From a virus, in the IMG/VR virus record IMGVR_UViG_3300025102_000294, positions 1-23,769 of that record: a stretch of DNA of 23,769 nt; one strand, given 5' to 3'. Positions 13,831 through 20,046 of the stretch are shown piece after piece. Below the pieces are notes generated by a model that did not search any database, was not told the origin of the DNA, and saw only the letters and a list, made by a program, of their open reading frames with translations. Every line of letters starts with the position of its first letter. Position 1 is the first letter of the stretch. Both the position numbers and the translations under genes were made by a program.

Positions 13831-14408
13831 AGACGCTGGACGAAGCACGAGAGCCGCATTTTCGTGAGTTCATAAAGTCGTGCAACAACTGGGAGGTGTG
13901 CGTTTCGATGGGGTGCAGTTATGAAATGCTTGAGGACATTGACCGGGACAAGTTCCGCGACGACCTCAAGCGGTTCATGGAAGCCTACAACATCGAAGAC
14001 AGCGACTACCAAACCGTCGTCGACTTCTACAACAAGGTTTATCAAAACTTCAGGGCACAACAGCCGGAAGGTGGACAGGTACACAAGCGCGACCCGGAGT
14101 TGTGGGCGTTACGAAAGCAATTCCTCAAGCGGTGCGGGGTCAAGTCAACGCACAACCGCAAATCTCACAAACACCCCAAAGCGGTGTGGTATATGGTCGA
14201 GGCTTACGGGTTCAGTTGGCACCACTTTAATCTTGAGAAGTTGCCCGACGAGGCGCTGGCCTACCTTGTGAGCAACGCGGCCCTCGCCGTGGCGCACAAA
14301 GACGCAAGGGGCCAGACGTTGGACTATATGTGGGACGAAATGGAGGACTCGACGTTGTACGAATTGTACAAAGGCGTCAAGAACTTCACTAAACTTGCCG
14401 AAGCATGA
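13827..14408 (+). CDS. 193-residue protein of unknown function
   Basis: ATG 13827 overlaps the preceding TGA; the in-frame extension back to 13395 would cross two genes and is rejected. The protein has a helical acidic N-terminal half (EPHFREFIKSCNNWEVCVSM, EDIDRDKFRDDLKRFMEAYN), a central basic stretch (CGVKSTHNRKSHKHPKAVWY), and a C-terminal helical part (EKLPDEALAYLVSNAALAVA). I see no enzymatic motif and no known family. It is the largest uncharacterised protein of the early operon and directly precedes the tiny gene before the initiator. Confidence 0.65.
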   Translation: MKTLDEAREPHFREFIKSCNNWEVCVSMGCSYEMLEDIDRDKFRDDLKRFMEAYNIEDSDYQTVVDFYNKVYQNFRAQQPEGGQVHKRDPELWALRKQFLKRCGVKSTHNRKSHKHPKAVWYMVEAYGFSWHHFNLEKLPDEALAYLVSNAALAVAHKDARGQTLDYMWDEMEDSTLYELYKGVKNFTKLAEA

Positions 14409-14584
14409 GCGACAAGAACCTTGCGCAAGGTTGGTTGGATGGGGGGGGCTACGGCTCCCTCCCTCCCAACTCACACAAGAAAAGCAGCAAATACCACAGC
14501 GGACCCCAAAAGACCTACTACCACGGCGTAAAGACGTGGGACCCTTGGAAAAAGCGGTGGTACGTCATCCAAACCTATCCTTGA
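14405..14584 (+). CDS. 59-residue Gly/Tyr/Lys-rich protein
   Basis: This short gene fills the 178-bp gap between two longer genes. Its ATG overlaps the upstream TGA and its stop lies 2 bp before the initiator ATG. The product, starting MSDKNLAQGWLDGGGYGSLP, has a middle KKSSKYHSGPQKTYY and a Trp-rich end (VKTWDPWKKRWYVIQTYP). It is basic, short and aromatic, which might fit a nucleic-acid contact, but there is no known family. Coding support is the precise packing. Confidence 0.5.
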   Translation: MSDKNLAQGWLDGGGYGSLPPNSHKKSSKYHSGPQKTYYHGVKTWDPWKKRWYVIQTYP

Positions 14585-14586
14585 GC

Positions 14587-15258
14587 ATGGAAAGAGAATT
14601 TCGAGGGGTATGGATTCCCGCCGAGGTGTGGTTGGACAAGAGGCTCACCCTTGTCGAGCGTGCTTTGTTGGCCGAGATTGATTCGTTCAGCGGAGCCGGG
14701 AAGACATTCCACAAGTGCAACGACACCATTCAGACCGAGTACGGCATAAGCCGCAACACCATTTCGAGGGCTTTGCGTAAACTTGAGGCGCTCCGATTCA
14801 TCCAGGTGAACTTCAACGGGAGGGTCCGTCATTGCTCAACTCGTGCAGGCAGCATCCCCAAAATGGGGAGGCAGAGTCCCCAAAATGGGGAGGCAGCATC
14901 CCCAAATGATACCCCTACTAACAAAGTAGAAAGAACAAAGAACAACACAATGAAAAAGAGAGGGGCACGCCCGCACGGTTTGGAGGAGGTGGTTGAAGCC
15001 TTCAAAGCCGTGCAAGCCTCCGAAGACGACGCGATGGCCTTTTGGGATTATTACGAGGCCAACGGGTGGACGCAAGGCAGGGGCAAACCCATCAAAGATT
15101 GGAAAGCCGCCGCGCGTGGCTGGATTCGTAGAACTGGACAATGGAAAACAAATGAACGAACTCGCAAAGGCACAACAACAAATGGTCCAACGGACGGCTC
15201 ACTCATTGAGCAACATCTCCGCCGCCTCTCGGATGGACCCGGTGGAGGCATGGAGTAA
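14587..15258 (+). CDS. Replication initiator with winged-helix domain
   Basis: ATG 14587 gives 223 residues; upstream in-frame codons belong to the preceding gene. The N-terminal domain (about residues 8-80) is a winged helix of the phage replication-initiator type: GVWIPAEVWLDKRLTLVERA, then EYGISRNTISRALRKLEALR and the wing FIQVNFNGRVRH. Residues 84-130 are a low-complexity linker that contains the iteron-like DNA repeats. The C-terminal domain has MAFWDYYEANGWTQGRGKPI and DWKAAARGWIRR, typical of phage replisome organisers. These proteins bind the origin and recruit helicase. The two-domain layout with iterons in the linker resembles lambda O. It overlaps the next gene by 107 bp. Confidence 0.8.
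   Translation: MEREFRGVWIPAEVWLDKRLTLVERALLAEIDSFSGAGKTFHKCNDTIQTEYGISRNTISRALRKLEALRFIQVNFNGRVRHCSTRAGSIPKMGRQSPQNGEAASPNDTPTNKVERTKNNTMKKRGARPHGLEEVVEAFKAVQASEDDAMAFWDYYEANGWTQGRGKPIKDWKAAARGWIRRTGQWKTNERTRKGTTTNGPTDGSLIEQHLRRLSDGPGGGME
14848..14913 (+). repeat. Iteron-like 22-bp repeats inside the initiator gene (putative origin)
   Basis: Unit 1 (14848-14869) and unit 2 (14870-14891) match at 20 of 22 positions and share the core TCCCCA-AAA-TGGGGA, a perfect 6-bp inverted repeat around AAA. Unit 3 (14892-14913) repeats GGCAGCATCCCCAAA exactly and then diverges. The 22-bp period is about two helix turns, so the sites lie on one face of the DNA, as in iteron arrays. Because 22 is not a multiple of three, the same bases are read in different frames in each unit (SIPKMG versus SPQNGE versus SPND); conservation is therefore at DNA level. 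Confidence 0.75.
14903..14962 (+). other. AT-rich stretch, possible DNA unwinding element
   Basis: Only 20 of these 60 bases are G or C, in a GC-rich window. It begins at the end of the last iteron-like unit and extends downstream. This iteron-plus-AT-rich arrangement is the layout of lambda-type origins. It also encodes the Asn/Lys/Thr-rich linker of the initiator, so amino-acid composition contributes to the AT content. Confidence 0.5.
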
Positions 15259-15796
15259 GGGCGTCAACGTACAAGCCGCATACAACAACCCACAAACCCA
15301 AGCGGCCGTCGAAGCCGCATTGATTGCGATGGTTGCCAAGACGCTCCGGTATCTTGACTACTCCCGCACCATAACAGCAGACCAAGACATCATTGACGCG
15401 GTCGAACACCTGCGGCTTGAGTTTCCGGCCATGAAGCTGGAGGAGTGGGCCATCATATTCCACCGGCTGAAGACGGGCCAATATCGTCCCGGTTACGAGC
15501 GTTTGAAACTTCCTGAACTTGTGTCTATATTTCAGCAGTACGAAGGCGAACGAGCCGAGCGTCGTGAGGCGAACTGGGGAGAGCTAAAAAAGGCAACCCC
15601 CGACAACCTCGACGACGAACAGGTCAAAGCGCTTTACGAGACATACGCACAACAACGCCGTGAAGCGAAGCAAGCCGCTCAAAAGGAAGCCGAAGTCAAG
15701 CACGTCCAAACAGACGAGCGAGGGAGGTGGGACTTCATCCCGTACCCGAACACGCAAGACCACGAACCCGAGGGGGGCGATGGTCAAAAAGGTTGA
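15152..15796 (+). CDS. Replication-associated helper protein (possible helicase-loader analogue)
   Basis: ATG 15152 gives 214 residues and overlaps the initiator gene by 107 bp. In-frame ATGs at 15182 and 15233 would overlap less and remain possible. The core reads DYSRTITADQDIIDAVEHLR, then FPAMKLEEWAIIFHRLKTGQ and YRPGYERLKLPELVSIFQQY, a pattern I associate with a family following the initiator in Bacteroidota phages. A charged helix (about residues 150-195) and a polar tail follow. By analogy with the lambda O-P pair it might load helicase, but no ATPase motif is visible and this is inference. Confidence 0.6.
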   Translation: MNELAKAQQQMVQRTAHSLSNISAASRMDPVEAWSKGVNVQAAYNNPQTQAAVEAALIAMVAKTLRYLDYSRTITADQDIIDAVEHLRLEFPAMKLEEWAIIFHRLKTGQYRPGYERLKLPELVSIFQQYEGERAERREANWGELKKATPDNLDDEQVKALYETYAQQRREAKQAAQKEAEVKHVQTDERGRWDFIPYPNTQDHEPEGGDGQKG

Positions 15797-16163
15797 CGCG
15801 GTCTTCTCTCAATACGTGCGACTCCGCGCCACCGACGACACCGGTCACGGCGAGTGCTATACCTGCGGCTCCCGTCGGCATTGGTCCGAGGTAGACGCGG
15901 GCCACTTTATGAGCCGGGCCTGTATGTCGACCCGATGGCATGAGGACAATGTCATGTTCCAATGTAAACGGTGCAACGGGTTCCGGTCGGGTGAGCAGTT
16001 CCTGTTCGCTCGCAACTTGGACGCCCAGTTTGGAGAGGGTAAGGCCGAGGAGCTTTTCATCAAGTCCAAGCAAACGCGCAAATGGACCCGCGCCGAGCTT
16101 GAGCAAATGTACCACCACTACAAACGCCTTGTGGATGAACTCCGCTCGTCGAAAGGGATTTGA
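15780..16163 (+). CDS. ninG: NinG/Rap-like recombination protein
   Basis: ATG 15780 gives 127 residues; a 17-bp overlap with the upstream gene remains. The NinG pattern is clear: C26-x2-C29 (CYTCG), WSEVDAGHFMSRA (35-47, with the DAGHF signature), TRWHEDNVMFQCKRCN (51-66, including the second CxxC, C62-x2-C65) and FRSGEQFLF. Lambda NinG/Rap is a recombination endonuclease cutting branched DNA (Holliday or D-loop structures). This copy is shorter than lambda's (about 200 residues), as often in other phages. It fits phage DNA recombination or resolution during replication. The C-terminal helical part (WTRAELEQMYHHYKRLVDEL) is family-like. Confidence 0.9.
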   Translation: MVKKVDAVFSQYVRLRATDDTGHGECYTCGSRRHWSEVDAGHFMSRACMSTRWHEDNVMFQCKRCNGFRSGEQFLFARNLDAQFGEGKAEELFIKSKQTRKWTRAELEQMYHHYKRLVDELRSSKGI

Positions 16164-16626
16164 GGCGTGGTTCGTTGAGAACTACGACGACCTTGTGGCC
16201 TCGGCCCAGTCGTTTCACCCGGACGGGCGTGACCTCGTCCACAACGTGTACCTCCGATGCATCGACGCGCTGGCAAGCACCGGCCGACCGATTGACAAAT
16301 ACGCCGCCTACTTCCGGCGGGCCATGTGGATAGAATCAACGAGAGGGGCTTTTAAACGGCTTTTCACGTATGTAGACGCCCCTCAAAACGAGTTGGGCAA
16401 CCCTGACCCCTCCCGCGACCCTTTCGAGGCCGAGAACGCGCTAATTTTAACCCGGCACCTCGCATGGTTTGACCGCACCGTCCTGAACCTGTACCTCGAC
16501 GGGTACAACCTCCGGCAAGTAGCAAGAGAATCCGGCATACCTCCGACCACGCTTTACCAGTCACTCCACCGAAGCAAAACCAAACTCCGCCATGTTCATC
16601 GTCAGCGCACAAACAAGGGCAAATAG
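16135..16626 (+). CDS. Sigma-70-family (ECF-like) sigma factor
   Basis: ATG 16135 gives 163 residues and overlaps ninG by 29 bp; the longer in-frame form would cover most of ninG. Region 2 is seen at about residues 16-75: YDDLVASAQSFHPDGRDLVH, then NVYLRCIDAL and YAAYFRRAMWIESTRGAFKR, including the -10 recognition/melting helix. Region 4 is at about 110-153: FDRTVLNLYLDGYNLRQVAR, then ESGIPPTTLYQSLHRSKTKL, a helix-turn-helix for the upstream element. Such a small two-region protein should redirect host RNA polymerase, plausibly to phage late promoters. Some phage relatives have lost activity, so function is likely but untested. Confidence 0.8.
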   Translation: MNSARRKGFEAWFVENYDDLVASAQSFHPDGRDLVHNVYLRCIDALASTGRPIDKYAAYFRRAMWIESTRGAFKRLFTYVDAPQNELGNPDPSRDPFEAENALILTRHLAWFDRTVLNLYLDGYNLRQVARESGIPPTTLYQSLHRSKTKLRHVHRQRTNKGK

Positions 16627-16999
16627 ACTCAACACCTGCCGGGAGTGTGAACACTTCGTCGAGACCACCAAAAGTTGCGGGCCTCTCGTCACCGAGGCGT
16701 TCACCGACTCAAAGCTCTGTGGGTGCCATATGCCAACCAAGACACGCCTCAAGTGGGCCGAGTGTCCCCTTGGCAAATGGGAGGCCGTCATAACATCCGA
16801 ACAACTCGCCGAGGTGCAAGCGTTCATCGACATCGTTGCCAGCGACCCTAAAAGCCTGACCGACCAAGACCTCGCCGACCTGTACAACCGTATCTTGGGC
16901 ACCAATGAACAAGCCACCTCTTGCGGGGGGTGTAACCGCAAGATGCTCAAGACCCTGAAAAAACTCATCAATGAAAGCCAACGAAACAATCCCAAGTGA
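16592..16999 (+). CDS. Cysteine-rich zinc-binding protein
   Basis: The 135-residue product overlaps the sigma gene by 35 bp. Residues 14-60 hold six cysteines: C16-x2-C19 (NTCRECE), C29, C43-x-C45 (LCGCHMPTK) and C58 (CPLGKW), a layout I associate with a family in Bacteroidota phages. A second pair, C111-x2-C114 (SCGGCNRK), lies near the C-terminus after a helical linker. Zinc or iron-sulfur binding is likely. The position beside the sigma factor could hint at transcription control. No catalytic residues are identifiable. Confidence 0.65.
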   Translation: MFIVSAQTRANRLNTCRECEHFVETTKSCGPLVTEAFTDSKLCGCHMPTKTRLKWAECPLGKWEAVITSEQLAEVQAFIDIVASDPKSLTDQDLADLYNRILGTNEQATSCGGCNRKMLKTLKKLINESQRNNPK

Positions 17000-17327
17000 A
17001 TCCTTCTACCTCGCCGTGGGCACGCTTGCCCATCAGGGCGGGTACAGAATGACAGAGGACGAAGCCCTACAACGTGCCCAACGTGGCGTCACTCGCCTCG
17101 GACATACGTGGGAAGAGATAGTGAGCCCCGTGCGCCTTCGGCCATTGGTAGACACTCGCAAAATGGTGTCGTTTTTTCTGCGCGACCAAGGGTGGACCTA
17201 CAAGGCCATCGGTCAAGTCATGAACCGCGACCACGCCACAGCCGTCCACCATGTGCGGTCCCTGTTTTGGTTGATTGAAACCGAAGAACACATGAGCCGC
17301 AAATACAACGAATTCCTCTCCGCATGA
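16971..17327 (+). CDS. Stand-alone DnaA domain IV (DNA-binding domain)
   Basis: The 118-residue product matches the C-terminal DNA-binding domain of DnaA: LRPLVDTRKMVSFFLRDQG (56-74), TYKAIGQVMNRDHATAVHHV (76-95). The RDHATAVHH segment corresponds to the DnaA signature (RDHTTVxH), which contacts the DnaA box. The N-terminal 50 residues are unlike DnaA and there are no AAA+ motifs, so it cannot act as an initiator ATPase. It could compete for host DnaA boxes, mark phage sequences, or act as a repressor. It overlaps the upstream gene by 29 bp and its TGA overlaps the next ATG. Confidence 0.8.
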   Translation: MKANETIPSESFYLAVGTLAHQGGYRMTEDEALQRAQRGVTRLGHTWEEIVSPVRLRPLVDTRKMVSFFLRDQGWTYKAIGQVMNRDHATAVHHVRSLFWLIETEEHMSRKYNEFLSA

Positions 17328-17575
17328 CCAAGCCCCTCACCTTCCGCAAAGCCAAGCGCCTCCTCGGTCAATGTGACGACTGGGTACTCTTTACAGCCAA
17401 AAACAACGGCGACGAAACGTGCAACCTTGAGTGCGCAACCATGACCTCTACCTCGTGGGCTCTCTTGATTGACTTTGCAACCGCCGACGAAAACTTCTAC
17501 AATGCCCTTGAGACCATCCTCAACACGGCCCGTGACATTCGCGAAAACGGCGAATCTACGGACCAACCCGAATAA
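17324..17575 (+). CDS. 83-residue protein of unknown function
   Basis: ATG 17324 overlaps the DnaA-like TGA. The product starts MTKPLTFRKAKRLLGQCDDW, has a central acidic and Thr-rich part (NGDETCNLECATMTSTSW), and ends in a helix (FYNALETILNTARDIREN). Two cysteines six residues apart (CNLECA region) are noted but do not form a known motif. No family is recognised. The next gene's start lies inside this one. Confidence 0.55.
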   Translation: MTKPLTFRKAKRLLGQCDDWVLFTAKNNGDETCNLECATMTSTSWALLIDFATADENFYNALETILNTARDIRENGESTDQPE

Positions 17576-17969
17576 CCCTCGGGCCATACGCAAGGACCAA
17601 CTCAACAAGCTCGTGAAGAGTTTGCAAGAGTTTCCCGAGATGCTTGAAGCACGGCCCATTGTCATCGACAAAGAGGGAACCGTCCTTGGGGGCAATATGC
17701 GCCTCAAAGCGGCCCAGCTTGCCGGACTCAATGAGGTGCCGGTTTTTGTGCGAGAGTGGAGCGAGGAGAAGGACCCCGAGTTTATCATCAAGGACAACGT
17801 ACCCTCCGGCGAATGGGATTGGGAGATGGTGGGCAACAACGAAGACCCCGAACAGTTGCAAGAGTGGGGCATGACCATCCCTTGGGACAACACCGAGGGA
17901 GAGGACCAACAAGAGGACACACCAAACACACCGAAACAATGCAAGCATTGCGACAAGATTCTTCCGTGA
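17532..17969 (+). CDS. ParB-like (ParB/Srx fold) protein
   Basis: I take GTG 17532 as the start (145 residues), because the family usually begins a few residues before LRTNPNNPR; an ATG at 17502 in the same frame is the alternative. The ParB/Srx-fold part spans residues 9-70: NPRAIRKDQLNKLVKSLQEF, then RPIVIDKEGTVLGGNMRLKA and LNEVPVF. The GGNMRLKAA element corresponds to the GERR-type nucleotide-binding motif, here with Asn in place of Glu. The C-terminal tail is acidic (EDQQEDTPNTPKQ) and ends CKHCDKILP. The position next to the small terminase suggests a role in DNA modification, packaging or partition; this cannot be decided here. It overlaps the upstream gene by 44 bp. Confidence 0.75.
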   Translation: MTFAKTANLRTNPNNPRAIRKDQLNKLVKSLQEFPEMLEARPIVIDKEGTVLGGNMRLKAAQLAGLNEVPVFVREWSEEKDPEFIIKDNVPSGEWDWEMVGNNEDPEQLQEWGMTIPWDNTEGEDQQEDTPNTPKQCKHCDKILP

Positions 17970-18322
17970 CAGAGGAGGACACTTTAGAGCCAAAAAAGAG
18001 AGCGATGGTCGAAGCCCTTACCAAGAGCCTCGGCATCGTGAAAATGGCGTGTGAATCCGTGGGCATCTCAAGGAACACACATTACCGGTGGCTCAAAGAA
18101 GACGAAGCCTACAAGAGCGCGTGCAACAACCTCCCCGAAGTGGTCCTCGACTTTGCAGAGCACCACCTCCACAAGCTCATCAGCGAAGGCAACCCAGCCG
18201 CGACGATTTTTTATATGAAGACCAAGGGCAAAAACCGGGGATATATTGAAAGGCAAGAGATTGAAGTGGCCGAGAAGAAGCCGCTGTCATGGTTTGGAAA
18301 CGACAACTCAACGACCACATGA
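17966..18322 (+). CDS. terS: Terminase small subunit
   Basis: The GTG at 17966 overlaps the ParB-like TGA (GTGA) and gives 118 residues; ATG 17939 in frame is a possible longer start. The N-terminal helix-turn-helix (KSLGIVKMACESVGISRNTH, YRWLKEDEAY) is typical of small terminases that bind the packaging site. The following helical region (VVLDFAEHHLHKLISEGNPA) and ATIFYMKTKGKNRGY match the oligomerisation part and the conserved end of many Bacteroidota and Firmicutes terS proteins. It is separated from terL by two tiny genes, which is unusual but not rare. The DNA site it recognises (cos or pac) is not identifiable. Confidence 0.85.
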   Translation: MTEEDTLEPKKRAMVEALTKSLGIVKMACESVGISRNTHYRWLKEDEAYKSACNNLPEVVLDFAEHHLHKLISEGNPAATIFYMKTKGKNRGYIERQEIEVAEKKPLSWFGNDNSTTT

Positions 18323-18501
18323 AATACACCATCAACACAACCGTCCGCAACATTGCGGAGAACGGCACCGAGGGAGAGCGCACCCTTCACCAAGTAATCG
18401 GAACTGACAGGGAGGGCAACGCCTCCATTGTGGGCAACTACGACACCGAGGAAGCCGCCAAGGAAGTCGTCAAACAACTCGAAGCCCTCGAAGATGAGTG
18501 A
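18319..18501 (+). CDS. 60-residue protein of unknown function
   Basis: ATG 18319 overlaps the terS TGA; the in-frame start at 18289 would overlap terS further. The product MKYTINTTVRNIAENGTEGE, then LHQVIGTDREGNASIVGNYD and a C-terminal helix (EEAAKEVVKQLEALEDE), looks like a small beta-beta-alpha unit with an acidic helix. No family is recognised. Placed between the two terminase subunits, it could affect packaging, but nothing shows this directly. Confidence 0.55.
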   Translation: MKYTINTTVRNIAENGTEGERTLHQVIGTDREGNASIVGNYDTEEAAKEVVKQLEALEDE

Positions 18502-18619
18502 GGCACTTTACCACGCGCTCGGGTTGTGTGGTGAGCACTGGCATCCCAACCTTATCAACGTCTCATTGTTTGGGCTTTTGATTTGGGCGGCATACCGAAC
18601 AACGAGGGAGAAGGCTTGA
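18494..18619 (+). CDS. 41-residue single-membrane-segment protein
   Basis: ATG 18494 lies 8 bp inside the previous gene. The product MSEALYHALGLCGEHWHPN is followed by one hydrophobic segment (INVSLFGLLIWAAY, about residues 21-34) and a basic end (RTTREKA), the positive-inside pattern of a tiny inner-membrane protein. Its TGA overlaps the TTG I propose as the terL start, so it may couple translation into terL. No family is known. A lysis, superinfection-exclusion or regulatory role would be guesswork. Confidence 0.45.
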   Translation: MSEALYHALGLCGEHWHPNLINVSLFGLLIWAAYRTTREKA

Positions 18620-19773
18620 AACAGGCGGCGACATATTACCACGTCAAAGAGTCGCCGGCCAAGATACAAGTTCACCAAGGGGGCACACGTAGCGGCAAGA
18701 CGTTCTCCATCCTGACGGCACTCATTGAGCTCTGCCACACCAACGAGAACTCCGGCGCCGTCATCACCATCGCGCGGAAAACCTTCCCGGCCATACGTGC
18801 GTCGGTCATGCGCGATTTCTTCACCATCCTCGAAAGGGAAGGCATCTACAACGTAGCCAACCACAACAAGAGCGAAGCCACGTACATCCTGTTCGGGAAC
18901 CTCGTGGAGTTCATTTCGATTGACCAACCGCAAAAGGTGCGCGGCCGCAAGCGTGACATTCTGTTTGTGAACGAAGCCAACGAGCTCAACCTCGAAGATT
19001 GGCGGCAACTAATCCTCCGAACCACGGGGCGCATCTTGATTGACTACAACCCCTCCGACGAGTTTCATTGGATATACGACGAGGTCATTCCACGCGACGA
19101 CGCCGACTTCTACCAAACCACATACCTCGACAACCCTCACCTCCCGGATGCGGTCATTGAGGAGATTGAACGCCTACAACAGGCGGACCCGGACTACTGG
19201 AAGGTCTACGGCTTGGGGGAGCGTGGCGTCAGTCGTGCGACCATCCTCACACACTGGAAGGAGTTCGACCAAATTCCGACCGACTACAAGCTCCTCAACA
19301 TCGGCCTCGACTTCGGGTACACGAACGACCCGACGGCGATTGTGAAGGTGTACACGGACGGTCACGGCTTCATCTTGGACGAAGTATGCTACGCCACGGG
19401 CCTCACCAACGCGGCCATCTCGCAAACGCTACGCGATGCCGAGGTGGGGCGGGGTGCCATGATTGTGGCGGACAGTGCCGAACCCAAGAGCATCGACGAA
19501 ATACACGGCCACGGGTTCAACGTCCATCCGGCGCGCAAGGGACGGGACAGCATCCGGGCCGGGTTGGACTTCCTACGCTCTCGACCGTTGGGCATCACGT
19601 CGCGAAGCGTGAACGGCATCAAAGAGCTCCGGAACTACAAATGGAAGGAAGACAAGAACGGGCGCCAACTCAACGAGCCGGTGGACGCTTTCAATCACTT
19701 CATCGACGCGAGCCGGTACGCCATCACCCACACGCAGACCAACCCGAACTTCGGGAAATACGCCCTCGGCTAA
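18616..19773 (+). CDS. terL: Terminase large subunit
   Basis: TTG 18616 overlaps the upstream TGA and gives 385 residues; a TTG at 18583 is a longer alternative. The ATPase half has Walker A GGTRSGKT (22-29), a Walker B-like ILFVNEAN (115-122, with Asn before the catalytic Glu120, as in other terminases of this type) and the coupling motif DYNPSDEFHW (143-152). The RNase H-like nuclease half has three acidic sites: Asp232 in LDFGYTNDPT, Asp286 in IVADSAEP, and Asp364 in HFIDASRYA. This motor pumps and cuts phage DNA at the portal. The length is slightly short but all motifs are present. It ends the P1 operon. Confidence 0.95.
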   Translation: MKQAATYYHVKESPAKIQVHQGGTRSGKTFSILTALIELCHTNENSGAVITIARKTFPAIRASVMRDFFTILEREGIYNVANHNKSEATYILFGNLVEFISIDQPQKVRGRKRDILFVNEANELNLEDWRQLILRTTGRILIDYNPSDEFHWIYDEVIPRDDADFYQTTYLDNPHLPDAVIEEIERLQQADPDYWKVYGLGERGVSRATILTHWKEFDQIPTDYKLLNIGLDFGYTNDPTAIVKVYTDGHGFILDEVCYATGLTNAAISQTLRDAEVGRGAMIVADSAEPKSIDEIHGHGFNVHPARKGRDSIRAGLDFLRSRPLGITSRSVNGIKELRNYKWKEDKNGRQLNEPVDAFNHFIDASRYAITHTQTNPNFGKYALG

Positions 19774-19780
19774 AAAAAAG

Positions 19781-19827
19781 TGTCCTAAAATTTGGACAGA
19801 GGGGAAACTTGTCTTATCTTTGGGACA
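19781..19827 (+). promoter_or_regulatory. Promoter P2, Bacteroidota type, with two palindromic operators
   Basis: TTTG (19791-19794) and TATCTTTG (19815-19822) are separated by exactly 20 nt, which matches the Bacteroidota sigma-factor consensus. The -33 box is covered by TGTCC-N8-GGACA (19781-19798). The -7 box is enclosed by TGTCT-N8-GGACA (19810-19827), one base off the perfect repeat seen at P1. The two palindromes start 29 bp apart. The last A of the second repeat is the A of the ATG at 19827. Confidence 0.85.
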
Positions 19828-20027
19828 TGGAAAACAACAACACAACCACCGCCGGGGAGACCATGACCTTCGAGTACACCTATTACAACAGGATTGACCG
19901 AGACGACTGGAGCAAGGGCACCATCCAAGCACTCACCAAGGAAGGTGCAATCAATCGCATCAACAGAAAGCTACACCTCACAGGAATGAACCTCAAGCGT
20001 AGCAGTGTCAAACTTGTGAAGCCATGA
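19827..20027 (+). CDS. 66-residue protein in its own transcription unit
   Basis: The start is ATG 19827, 4 nt after the -7 box of P2; upstream in-frame codons are a shadow of terL. The mRNA would be leaderless, or translation might begin at a second in-frame ATG at 19863, after an A/C-rich stretch. The mature-looking part begins MTFEYTYYNRIDRDDWSKGT, with IQALTKEGAINRINRKLHL and a basic end (KRSSVKLVKP). A small alpha/beta protein with a positive C-terminus is suggested; no family is recognised. The promoter is homologous to that of the early operon, and a terminator follows, so it is expressed in parallel with the early genes but alone. A regulatory role is plausible, not shown. Confidence 0.7.
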   Translation: MENNNTTTAGETMTFEYTYYNRIDRDDWSKGTIQALTKEGAINRINRKLHLTGMNLKRSSVKLVKP

Positions 20028-20046
20028 ACCGACCCACACCCAATAC

